Shown here: positions 1 through 11,100 of the stretch, piece by piece
Numbering within the stretch: the stretch's first letter is position 1
How the letters are laid out: the number at the start of each line of letters is the position of its first letter
Assembly (NCBI GenBank): GCA_021399445.1
Contig: JAJTUQ010000002.1
Location: 2,480,001 to 2,544,000, forward strand
DNA from: Xylogone sp. PMI_703
Lineage: Eukaryota; Ascomycota; Leotiomycetes
Direction of reading: 5' to 3'
Length of the DNA stretch: 64,000 bases
Translations under genes and position numbers: made by a program
Notes under the pieces: model-generated
Seen by the model: only the letters and a program-made list of their open reading frames with translations
Told to the model about the DNA's origin: nothing
Databases searched by the model: none

Positions 1-65
1 TTATCATGACCAATGAGATACCTCGTAGCTTAATTATGCCTGTGACATCTTTCTGACTTTAGACG

Positions 66-200
66 CCGGCACCTTGATGGGTTGAGATAGCCGCATCGTC
101 ATGCGATTCCTCAAACTCGGTGAGCTGAACGGCTCTAGCTGCATCCGTATTTTCCCACAAGGTGCTTCTGCACCAGAGCTCTTGGCATCTAAGAGCTCCT
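66..200 (-). repeat. Dispersed repeat, copy A
   Basis: This copy matches the one at about 1960-2110 in the same orientation. The core 100-165 aligns without gaps to 1979-2044, with ten differences that are all transitions. Homology continues past the core: a second matching block starts at CTGCaCCAGAGCT and is offset in copy B by an insertion of about 30 bases. On the minus strand the core reads APCGKIRMQLEPF in copy A and APCGKMRVRLEPF in copy B, so the ancestor was probably coding on that strand. I do not recognise the protein. Confidence 0.7.
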
Positions 201-1799
201 TAATAGCTGAGATAATAATACCGTGAGAATAAACAGTCTTTCTTTCCGTTGCTTCATTCTTGTCCAACTGCAGGAGCTTGGGCTGTGGGAGTCCAGGTCG
301 TGGAAATCTAATTTAGATGTAGTAAAATTGTATAAGCGGACGTATAACCGACCACAACTGATAGCTATTACAAGTCAATATATATAACATATACAAAAAG
401 GGTCACTTACAATAAGGGTTGCTTCCATATAAAACCGAGTCTCACGGCGTGTTGATTTCCTCTCAAGATTTGTCTTAAGACTATGCAATTGGTTGTCAAG
501 AAGATCATTTAATTCCATCTTAAGGGTGCTCTTAACAGGGTTCATAAGATCAGTTAATTCCATCTTAAAGTATGTTAGCCTTTCTTGCATCTCTATTTCT
601 AGTTTTGCTTCAAAATACCTTTAACTTTGTATCCATGGTTGTACAAGGGTTTCAATCTTCCTAGAAGTGTTATGACCCAAACTTTCTAGTTTATTATCCG
701 TTGCTTTATTTATCTCTGACCGAAGCTGGTTCAACTTCGAGTCAATTGATGTGGAGTCGTACGTAGAAGTAGAGTAGTTACTGCCATGGAGCAAGCCTAT
801 AAAGCTGTTAATAGCTTCGAGATCACAGTTAAACGACGCATCTTACGTGGAGTTCTTTGGAAAGGCCGAGCAGAACGGAAATGCCCTAGAGCATTACCTA
901 CACGAAGCGTACGACGTAACATTTTGGATTACACAAGATGGGTAGAGTATGTACGGTGGTGGAAAGCTTCCCAGTTATGCAGTCGAAATTCAGGAACATA
1001 TCGGTGGCTCTTTTAAATTATGCAACTACCCACTTGGGTACTTGCGAATTTTGCCATCACTAACTAATTAGTCTAATAACATACTCTTTACCATGTATCT
1101 GCAATAGTGGCTTGCGCAACTGCCTGTCTTTTGCATACTGTAACTGTGATACGTTTCCACCAGCGAGCGGGCTCGTAGCCTGACAAAGTACGGAGGCAGT
1201 CGGCATTGTGATACCTAAGTTGCCACCAAAATCTGGCGAGATATGAAGTACCGTTGTGCCAGTTATTTCTGGGAACATGACGGAATGCCGACGTACAAGG
1301 TCCTTTTCCTACCTCAGAATAAACCAGGCAGAACTTATGAGGCAAAGAAAACGGCTGAAACGGCCCTTAGTCAAATTGTAGACCGGAACAGCGAGTAGCA
1401 AGCTTGCTGGTTGTTGGCTATGTATTTCACTGCCTAGATTCACCACTTGTATTGCCATAACCTGCCCTACTTGAGGTTGAAGTACCTTCAACTAATTAGG
1501 CTGTTAGCTGGAGGTCAAATTGTATTCGATATCCAGGATGTAAAGATACGGTATCTCGTTGTATAATTTAACATATTGATCAAAAATAAAAAAGTTCAGC
1601 TCAAGCACTCTCAGCTTAGCCTACGTCTTTGGCGATGTGTCGAACCCTCGGGAATCCTCCAACAACCACAATTTGACCTGACCGTGTTACATTACGGCGC
1701 CTGTTGTGTTTGTTAAGAATATGCACTTATCTTGAGCTATATAGATGAAATCTGTTTTAGTGATAGTATTATATCTTAGGCTTAAGCTTGCTTCGTCAA

Positions 1800-1912
1800 G
1801 AGTTTTGTTGCACGTCTGTAATGGTTTAGAATTAGAGTACGAGTACACAGCAGCAGGCTTGAGTTTTGGTTGGCTAAAAGCTTTTGTTGCACATCTATGA
1901 TGGCTCAGAATT
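1800..1912. repeat. Two copies of a TTTTGTTGCAC-containing repeat about 79 bp apart
   Basis: The sequences TTTTGTTGCACgTCTgtaATGG (from about 1802) and TTTTGTTGCACaTCTatgATGG (from about 1881) are followed by similar AGAATT tails. A third copy of the core (AGTTTTGTTGCACATCTGA) lies near 4422, beyond the CDF gene. The differences in the core are again transitions. Confidence 0.6.
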
Positions 1913-1959
1913 CTAATTTCCTCGTGCTGGGTACCTTTAGCTAGGCCTTATTAATTTGT

Positions 1960-2110
1960 CAGGGAGCTGTGCCGTCATCATGCGATTCTTCAAATTCGAT
2001 GAGCCGAACGGCTCCAGCCGCACCCGCATTTTCCCGCAAGGCGCACCATCAACTCTCTATAAATAACAAGCCCCTGCCCCAGAGCTTATTTGACATCGAA
2101 GAGCCTATCT
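1960..2110 (-). repeat. Dispersed repeat, copy B
   Basis: Partner of copy A. It keeps C where copy A has T at most of the differing positions, so copy A looks more decayed. The minus-strand frame of copy B breaks upstream of the core through an indel, so neither copy is functional. Confidence 0.65.
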
Positions 2111-2508
2111 CTTTCGTGATATCTCCTTCCAAACTATGGATATTTGCATACGAGAATATGGGGCAGTTTCAAGCGATTTCTGTCTCTCTCCCAAGAACGG
2201 TCGATCTCTTGCCCAATCACAGCAGACAAACATGTCACCGCCCGCACCGCCTCAAAGTGCGCCAAGGTTTGCGCCACAGCTGGAAAGTCCGGCGTTACTC
2301 AACGTCTTTACGAATGTCATTCAATGTCAAACTCTGCATTGCTCCATAAGTAATCCTCAATTCAAGGCCTTTCTAGCCCCTGGCATCCAGGAAGAGGGCT
2401 GAGGATCTTTCATTTGTGCTAGTATTGCTTTCAGGCAATATTTCAGTTGAATTTCGAAGTCAAATACTAAAGAAATCCCGCATATCTAACCACAAGGCTT
2501 CACTGAAA

Positions 2509-3885
2509 ATGTCGCACAATATAGATCTTACCAACAGCATCACGCTGCATCCCCATCCCTTCCACCTACATCCGAACCGATCAGAACACTCACGAGCAGG
2601 ATCTGGCACCCACACGCCAATTCAATCTCTCCCATTCTCTAAGCCAGTGGCTACCACAGCCTACGAGCCTGCCACTGCCCCTACCGAGCACGATCCTGTT
2701 GCACGTCATGTGGGAACCAACGATCTCGAAAACCAGCAACCGCCAAGGTATACCCGCGAGAATGACCCATATGACCTCTCCTCCAAGTTTAAGAGTAAGC
2801 GCGAGATCGAACTCATCGCTGCAAACACCTCAAGGAAACGAGATGGCTGTGGACCTATCAAGTTTACGACTACTGCACAGAAGGCGAAGAAGGTCCAGGA
2901 CTTTTACGAGGCACAAAATGAGAAGATTGAGCGAATGCTGAAGCCCGTGGAGGACCACCTTGCTGATGCTAGGAGGGAGGCAGGAGAGGATCAGCTGAAG
3001 TTGAAAATCGCTGTATATGGCTCGTTCGTTGCAAATGTCGTCCTCGCGGCGCTGCAGGTTTATGGTGCTGCCTCCTCCGGATCTTTGTCTCTGTTTACAA
3101 CCATGGCAGACGCGATATTTGATCCTATGTCAAATATCACGTTGATTGTCACTAACCGTGCTGTTAATCGTGTGGATCCAAGCCGATTCCCCTCAGGCAA
3201 GGCGCGTCTGGAGACGGTAGGAAACATTGTCTTCTGCTTCCTGATGACGTCTGTGTCATTTATCCTTATTGCTTTCTCTGTCCGCGAACTCGCAGAGGGC
3301 AAGACGAACGACACCAACCCATTCCATTTACCATCTGTTGTCGCTGTTGCGGTGGCTTTCACTACGAAGTTTGCACTGTTCCTTTACTGCTGGGCCTTGA
3401 AAAATAAGTATTCTCAAATCAATATTCTCTGGCAGGACCACCGCAATGATCTTTTCATCAATGGCTTCGGTATCCTCACCTCCGTCGGTGGTTCTAAGTT
3501 GGTATGGTGGATCGATCCTATGGGTGCCATTATACTGTCCTGCCTCATCTCCGTAATCTGGCTACGCACGGCCTTCACCGAGTTCCTTCTCCTGGTGGGC
3601 ATAACAGCCGATATTGAAATACAACAATTGATTACTTATGTTTGTCTCACACACTCGCCAGATATTGATAGCATTGATACGGTTAGGGTCTATCATTCTG
3701 GTCCAAGACTTATTGCAGAAGTGGACATCGTTATGGCTGCTGAGAGCTCACTGCGGAGTACGCATGATGTGGCCGAAGACCTACAGATTAAACTGGAAAG
3801 CTTACCGGATGTTGAGAGGGCTTACGTGCATGTTGATTATGAGACTACTCATAAACCGGAACATGCCTACAAGAAGGATATATGA
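2509..3885 (+). CDS. Cation diffusion facilitator (CDF) transporter, manganese type
   Basis: Single-exon gene of 458 residues if translation starts at the ATG at 2509 (MSHNIDLTNS). The frame is open 93 bases further upstream, but that part reads like untranslated sequence. A long hydrophilic N-terminus of about 165 residues precedes the membrane domain. The second membrane helix has D201-AIF-D205 and the fifth D310-HRN-D314. DxxxD in both helices marks the Mn-CDF branch, whereas zinc carriers have HxxxD. The C-terminal region (VDIVMAAESSL...HVDYE) is the usual cytosolic metallochaperone-like domain. Such proteins exchange protons for metal across vacuole, Golgi or plasma membranes. The compartment cannot be told here. 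Confidence 0.92.
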   Translation: MSHNIDLTNSITLHPHPFHLHPNRSEHSRAGSGTHTPIQSLPFSKPVATTAYEPATAPTEHDPVARHVGTNDLENQQPPRYTRENDPYDLSSKFKSKREIELIAANTSRKRDGCGPIKFTTTAQKAKKVQDFYEAQNEKIERMLKPVEDHLADARREAGEDQLKLKIAVYGSFVANVVLAALQVYGAASSGSLSLFTTMADAIFDPMSNITLIVTNRAVNRVDPSRFPSGKARLETVGNIVFCFLMTSVSFILIAFSVRELAEGKTNDTNPFHLPSVVAVAVAFTTKFALFLYCWALKNKYSQINILWQDHRNDLFINGFGILTSVGGSKLVWWIDPMGAIILSCLISVIWLRTAFTEFLLLVGITADIEIQQLITYVCLTHSPDIDSIDTVRVYHSGPRLIAEVDIVMAAESSLRSTHDVAEDLQIKLESLPDVERAYVHVDYETTHKPEHAYKKDI

Positions 3886-5823
3886 TGGTCATCCTATTGT
3901 ACACATATGTGACTATTGGGACTTCAAATGGGTATCGCATTGGCGGAAGGTGATGCTAGTCTTGCATGTGAGAGTTATGGACTGTTAAAGTGGCGTGTTG
4001 ATTTAACATTCCCAACTCTTCTAGGGGAACCGGTCAACTGTGAATTATTTCTGAATCATGAGATTGGAATTCAAGGCGTTCCGGGAATATAGAATATGTG
4101 ATAGATTTCTTTTCGACAGGTCGAGGCTCTTCTCCACTATAATACAAAGCTTGATGACAAATTTAATATCCAATATACTTGTAATGTGCAATACATTGAG
4201 TGCTTTCACATGCTAAAGTCGTCATTCCCAACAGAAAGGCTTCATTTACAAGTCCGCAGATGTGGATACACCATCTTTCCACCTGAACACACAACTCACT
4301 CACTCTACTTAAACTCGATCTTGATGCCTAACAGCTGAGTATGCACGCACTTACAGCAGAAGATCTAGAACAGGGCACAAAGAACCACATACGAACAGCT
4401 CAGCCAGATGGCCCCAAAGTTTTGTTGCACATCTGAGAATACTCGCGCGTATAGAGGAACGGAAGACGCGCAAGTGGTATTAGGACATTATTCCACGAAT
4501 TAGCGCCCCCTTGCGGCCCGGTAGTGCGGGCGCCGTTCGCTTTCTTTGACTATCCATTTCGCGCGCGGGTGTTTCTCTGTTTGCGTGGTTTTGCGGTTTT
4601 CGGGTGGTTTGCTGATTACGTGTAACAACGACCACCAATGTCACTCCTCCTTCTTTCCCCTCTACTGGTATCTCCACTCATACACGGTATAGATTCCTGT
4701 CCTGATAGGAAGATGTGCTTAGAGAACGAGCCCACTACATGCATGTAGTTAAAGAAGATGAGGACGATATTATAAATGTCATTTATTTTCATTCCGTTTT
4801 TTCCCTTCATAGGGCTTCACAGTTCCTTTTCCTTGTCCCTTCTTTCAGAACACCCGGTAGTTACTTAATCGAGTCAAGTGCACCTTCCTTTCCTTTCCAG
4901 CCATTTCTTTTTTGATTTGCCTATTTTGGACAAGTTGTCTTTAAATTCTGTTTAGTTTTTATTCCCTTTTTTCTTTTTTTTCTGCAAGGAGACCTAAAAA
5001 AGCCTCATTCAACTTGTATCTGCACCTCCGCCCACCAGTTCCCACTTTGTCCTACATAGTTTCTCATGTCTCATTACTCGGCCTCCGATGGATGATCCGG
5101 TAAGGGCAGTGCGGGGCGGCATTCACTTCCCCGGTGTATGTTCTACCCGTCCGAGGCGTCCTAGTATGTTAAGTCAAGATACTGTACGACTCCTTCCTGT
5201 ACTGGGAGCGCGATGGCGCTTTGGCTTCGCATGACCGGGAGACCCACGCTCTTCCACGAGTCTTGTTTCCTTTGTCGTTTATGACTATGCATCTTCTTAT
5301 CCTTGTAATTTTCGGTGTTTGCCTTTTACTTTTTCTTTGTTTCTCTTTCTGTGGCTGTTCGGTAGTTGAGTGAAGCCTTGAGATAGCTCCTTTTCACGCT
5401 TAGTGCTGGTGGCTGGTGATGAACTTCGCTTTTTTCTCGCAAGTTGCTTCTTCTTAACTGAGATGCAGTAGGCAAGTTGTGGCATTGGAGATGACTGGGA
5501 GCTTTCTCCTGAGATCCTTGTTCATCTGGAGTCTGCCTATGCAAATGGGGGAAATGGAGCTCTACAGTTCGAACTTGTTTATGTTGGAGGCTAAGCAGGA
5601 CTTCAGGTGTTTTTCTTGTGATGTGCATTTCTAGATTCATATTTGTAATGATTATTAGTAGGTCTATTCTACCGTATTTGTCCATCGAATATGTGACGCA
5701 CTGTCTCGTAGCATATCTTAGTTTATGCTACTAGACGATGCATTCAATACTCGTAATAAGTCGTCCTGAACTAGCTACTACACATCTCTCTAATAACACA
5801 GAATTATTGTCAAGCCTAACATG
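3886..5823. other. Intergenic region, no supported gene
   Basis: This 1.9-kb stretch holds the third copy of the TTTTGTTGCAC motif near 4422 and long T- and C-rich tracts between about 4790 and 5010. Only short, unrecognisable frames occur, for example a 49-codon frame from 5087 on the plus strand and a 119-codon frame at 5326-5685 on the minus strand. I cannot support any of them as genes. Confidence 0.5.
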
Positions 5824-7474
5824 TCAAACTGTAATATATGACAACATGGAAGTAATTATCGCTTTGCCATCTGCTTTTAGTGCATGCTCTATGGCTGACT
5901 GGAGGTATCCTGCTCTAGCTCGAGTCCACCAACATTTGTCTGTAGATAATAGAAGATCGGTAGCTCGATAGAAAAGCGCCAGAATTAATAAAGCACTTGG
6001 GTCATTTCGACGAACAAGGGCAACAAATTTCGGCGAAGATCGCGGAGGAAATGAAAAGATATAACGGGTAAGATCGCATAAGGGTGGTAGAGTACGGCCA
6101 TCTTCTGCTACGCAAGATGTAGGGCTTCTAAACTCCTGGCATGTGCCTGTTGCTCGATTCCTGCACATGGCTAGGATGAGAGCTACTCGTGATGATGCAT
6201 CTAGCAGAGCTTCATCTTCCTCCTCATCAGGCCTGGGGGCCATCCCATTTCCCTCTTGTTCGCCTCTGGTTCCTAATACCCGATGGGACCAGTATGATAA
6301 AAACATTTCCGAGTTGAGCCTTTTCGACGTGGAAATAGGAGAGTCTCGGACGAGATTGATGGAGCTGCATAACATGGTCTCTAAATCAGTTAAGATGTTG
6401 CTGTCATGAATGGCTTCGAGGAGAGCATATCGTGGTCTGTAGGCTGCAGAAGATGAAAATATACTTGATGTATTATTGATTAATATTATAGAATGTATGA
6501 AAATATCGCGAAGACCATCACAGAGTGAGAATAGAGGATCTATTGAGAGATCTAGAGTAAAAGTTTGTTCGGATGAACCACGGGGTTTGACGTCTGTTGA
6601 GAGATCTTGCAAGATATCAATACTAGTCCAAGCATGATGAACGAGAAGGACAGACGTTGCTATCAAGGCATCCGCGTTCTGGATTGTTATACTGCGTGAT
6701 AGTTCCATACGGAAAAGGCTTAGGGTTTTGGATAGATGGACCATAGAGACTCGCTGGTAGATGGAATGTAGTGGGTTGAGATAGGCAAGATGAGTTGCTG
6801 ATATCAACAGAATTGCCTGCATGAGGAATTCGTACTAACAAAGACATTAGAAGAGACTTACAGAGAGATACGGGTAAAGGCTCCAACATATAACAAGTAT
6901 AAATACGCACCTGAAATGCTAGTTGCATCACCTCGTTTTGCCATAGGTGTGTGTCGAAGACAAGCGTGTGAGCAGTGACTGTATTGAAGTGGTGAAGCAT
7001 CTTCATGTGTAGCATATTTATGCAAGGAGATATATCATCACTCATATACATATTGAGAGATAAAGCTTTCGGGGGGCCCAGCTTTCTCTGCCCTGCTGGA
7101 AGAGGTATTTGCAATAGGCTGCATGGCTCCTTTCTTTTGATGCAATTCCGACACTCTGGACGAGTTTCGTCGCACTGAACTCATTAGCATTAATGGAATA
7201 GATCTTATATCGCATAACAGATTATCAAGCTTGTGTCATGGAGAATGTGAAAGAGTAGCAAATAGGGAATGGGCATATGCCAGACCTTTACTCTCCGTCT
7301 TCGGCATGCCATACAGCCTTGACGGGACTTCTCATGCCGCCTCCGCTTTCTGACTTGATTACCATCTGCATCATACTCGGAACTAGGTGTGAAAATTTCA
7401 GAAAATGAGACAGGATGGAATTGAAGTGATGTTATGCCATCAGTTTGAGAGGCCATGAATGGAGACACTGCCAA
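5824..7474 (-). CDS. Zn(II)2Cys6 transcription factor, UPC2-like
   Basis: Three exons read leftward: 7474-7286, 7174-6911 and 6816-5824, giving 481 residues. The first intron splits the zinc cluster. Joined, the finger reads CMACRRRRVKCDETRPEC followed by RNC and KRKEPC, the full C-x2-C-x6-C-x6-C-x2-C-x6-C spacing. The middle part (QAILLISATHLAYLNP) and the C-terminus (LVRRNDPSALLILALFYRATDLL) resemble the sterol-uptake regulator UPC2 group. The start could also be the ATG at 7456. The gene is divergent from the ABC transporter across 724 bp, so it is a candidate regulator of that pump. That role is an inference; the finger and family are clear. Confidence 0.88.
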
Positions 7475-8198
7475 ATCTATGTTTTCAGGGATAAATGCAA
7501 TTGATCTTAGCTACTTATCGCAACAATAGATAGAGTATCTTGCATATTTAAAATATCCTCGTATCCATAGCTGGAACGAAGAGAGAAACTACGAAATGTC
7601 TAGCTTCGGGATGCAGGGCGCAGCAAACACTTGTTGCCTCGTGTTCCAGCCTGTGTAATAGAGCAGCGTCGTGTTGTCGAACCACTGAGTTACATAGGCC
7701 AATAAGATTGCTGGAATAAGGCAATTTTAGCTTCCTCGTTCCGTTTACAGCGAACGAGTCTAGGCCTCGAAAATCGGTAAAGCAGCGCTCAATATCTTTG
7801 CCAATCCCTAACATCGATCTATAGATTTGATATCCCCATTAAAATTGAGCGCGTAGGTAACTCAATTGAAGTGGACATTTGAAGATTGATTACTCATTAA
7901 AAAGAGGAGTTTTATACGCGTCATCATGAATGCAGTATCTGAAAGCGACCCCTAATCGAATGCGTATCCAATATGGAATACGGCCCCTCAAGGGATACAC
8001 TTGTAATGAAGGGAATTCTGTGGGAATATCAAACTATTACAATGTCTTATATCTCTAACTAATTCATTCGAATCTATCTCCTTTTCTTTCCTCTCGCTTT
8101 CCATCTGGATATTCCTATCTCTTTGTTTTCATCTTTGCAGCTCTTTCTTGAACATCTTCTCATAATACTTTACCTGCAACTCCTTTCATACTTCAGCA
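7475..8198. promoter_or_regulatory. Shared divergent promoter region
   Basis: A 724-bp interval between the Zn2Cys6 regulator (leftward) and the ABC transporter (rightward). The 100 or so bases before the ABC start codon are strongly CT-rich, as is common near fungal transcription starts. The start context is TTCAGCAATGAAG. A minus-strand frame at 7548-7814 (88 codons) has no recognisable similarity and is more likely leader sequence than a gene. Confidence 0.55.
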
Positions 8199-11100
8199 AT
8201 GAAGTTACAGCTCGACCAATACCAGGACACTAGTGTTGATGAGGAGAAGAAACAGACTTTGCCTACGCTCACTAATCACGAACGTAGCGTTATTGAGAAG
8301 CAACTGAATGTTTCTGAAGTCAAACTAGGATATTTCGACTTATATAGATATGCAGCTCGTAAAGATCTTGCTATTATTATCACATCTGTTATTTTCTCGG
8401 CCGCTGCTGGCGCTGTCCTACCACTCATGACTGTAAGATCATCTATCATTAGTGTGTAGCAGTGACTCTAACATTAAGAAGGTTGTGTTTGGCCAATTCG
8501 CAGGGCATTTTACCAATTACCAATCTGGAGAAATATCTCGATCATATTTCAATCACCAACTCCGCACATATGCTTTGTATTTTGTATATCTTGGTGGGAT
8601 TCCCTAGTTCAATATTATGCAGGCTCAATTACTCACAAATCAACTTGACCAATAGGGATCGGCTCATTCTTTTCAGTTTTCATTATGATTTTTGGACTTA
8701 GTTATACTGGGGAGAGGATAACTCAAAAGATCAGGGAGTCCTATCTCAAAGCCATCTTACGACAGAACATTGCTTTCTTTGATCAACTTGGTTCTGGAGA
8801 AGTGGCAACACGAATAAGCGCTGATATGAATTTAATTCAAGTATTACCATAGATCTGATGCCGCGTTGATATCCCTTACTGATGGACATTTTTTAGGATG
8901 GGATCTCGCAAAAGGTTGGCCTCACAGTCACGGGTATCTCAACTTTCTTTGCAGCTCTCATTGTGAGCTTCACAAAATCCTGGAAGCTTTCACTCATAAT
9001 GCTCTCGGTTGTGGTTTCAATAATCGTTGTGATGGGCGGAATTGGGAAATTCATGAAGCGATTTCAGACAGACTCTCTACGATTCACTGCACAAGCCGGG
9101 ACTATTGCTGAAGAAGCATTCGCATCTATCAGAACAGTAACTGCTTATGGGGCTCAGGATTACATGACCGAGAAATATAAGCACCAGGCAAGACAGGCTA
9201 TGGCATTTGACTACAAAGGGAAAGCTGCTTTAGGGCTGATGATCGCCTCTATGATGGCTATTATGAACCTCCAATATGGCTTAGCATTCTGGCAAGGCGG
9301 AAGGTTCATAAAAGATGGTGAACTTACATTGCCAAAGGCGCTGACTGTATTACTCGCATCAATGATGGGGGCTGTCAGTATTGGCCATATTGCTCCGCAC
9401 TTTGGTTCCTTTGCGATGGCAGTTGCTGCAGCCCACAAGGTCTACGAAGTTATCGATAGAACATCTCCCATTGATCCAGAATATGATAGCGGGGAGAGTC
9501 TAACCAAGGTAAATGGCGATGTCTCTTTCCATGATATACGGCATATATACCCATCAAGACCGGAGCAGACAATTCTGGAGGGCTTAACATTTACGGCTCC
9601 TGCAGGCAAAATCACTGCCATTGTTGGGCACTCAGGTTCTGGAAAATCAACCGTAATTAGCCTCCTTGAAAGGTTCTACTTCCCGGTGAGTGGTAAGATT
9701 TGTCTCGATGGACGCGATATTCAAGACCTGAATTTGCGGTGGCTAAGAAGCCAGATGTCTCTTGTTAGCCAAGAGCCTGTTTTGTTCAGCACCACTATCT
9801 ACAGGAATATCGAGTATGGTCTAATGGGAACAAGGTTTGAAAAGGTAAGTATCATGCATATTTTCTAGAACAATGGTTTGATTACATTTACTTTCAATTT
9901 TTCGGTAGATTAACAAATATCTTTTTAGGCTGACGAGGACACCAAGTCGAGACTGATCAACGAAGCAGCAAAGGTAGCAAATGCCTATGAATTTATAATT
10001 TCCCTTCCAAATGGATTTCAAACACAAGTAGGGGATCGTGGATCTCTTTTATCTGGGGGTCAAAAACAGAGGATTGCAATAGCTCGTGCTATAATTTCTA
10101 ACCCTCCAGTATTGCTTCTGGATGAAGCAACTGCTGCACTGGACACGAAATCTGAAGCTGCAGTTCAGATTGCATTGCAGAATGCGGGGCGAGGGAGAAC
10201 TACCATTACTATTGCACATCGACTTTCATCCATACGAAATTCTGATAAGATCATTGTCTTAGATCGGGGGCGAGTTGTCGAGGAGGGAACACATGATGAG
10301 CTGTCATCTTTGCAAGGCATTTATCACAATCTCCTTCAATCTCAACAGATTCAGTTCCAATCTCCATACTCTTCGGGTGAGATTGAAACGCAATTAGATG
10401 AGAGGTATCATGCTTCATCTGTTGCTAAAGGATCCGAGAATCAAGTACTAAATATTGGATCTAAAACTCAAGCCTCCACCGTGGATAGGTGCTCAGAAAT
10501 ACAAACTGAAACTTCATATTCAACATTTGACCTTATCAAGTTTATATGGTCTATGAATGTGCCTGAGAAAAGGTATCTGGCTATAGGTCTCTCCTGCTCA
10601 ATTATTTGTGGAGTCGGATATCCCTCGACAGCGATCTTCTTTGGGAATGCGGTTATGTCAATAACAGATCCAGCTGGTAGCGATGGGGGCCATAGTGTCA
10701 ATTCTGGGCTAGCATGTTCCTTATGCTAGGAATAGTCCTCTTCATTGCATACTTAGTTCAAGGCCTCGCCTTTGCCTTTGCTTCATCCCGTCTCATACTC
10801 CGCGCTCGCATTCAGGCTCTTCGGTCAATCCTTAGACAAGATATTTCGCTCTTTGATTTGCAAGAAAACTCATCTGGATCTCTTTCTGCTTTCCTATCAA
10901 ATGAGACTCATCAGCTTGCGGGTATAAGTGGCGCTACACTTGGCGCAATTTTGAATTCTGGATTTACCGTTATCGCGGCAATTATTATATCTTGTATCTA
11001 TGCCTGGAGGATCGGCCTCGTTTGTGCATCAACAATTCCGGTACTCCTATCTTGTGGATTCCTACGATTTTGGACCTTATCTAAAATGGAGCAGCATACA

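Larger units (their letters stand above)
1..2508. other. Gene-poor region with relics of a dispersed repeat
   Basis: I see no intact gene before the CDF transporter. The region contains two diverged copies of one sequence (about 66-200 and 1960-2110) and two nearby copies of a short TTTTGTTGCAC motif (about 1802 and 1881). Short open frames on the minus strand at 34-267 and 375-590 look like fragments. The second has a repeated KMEL(T/N)DL unit that could be a remnant of a coiled coil. These are most easily read as remains of a mobile element, but no reverse transcriptase or transposase motif is visible, so the element class is unknown. Confidence 0.55.

Noticed and set aside
7548..7814. 88-codon minus-strand gene between the regulator and the ABC pump
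   Set aside because: No recognisable family; more likely part of the divergent promoter or leader.
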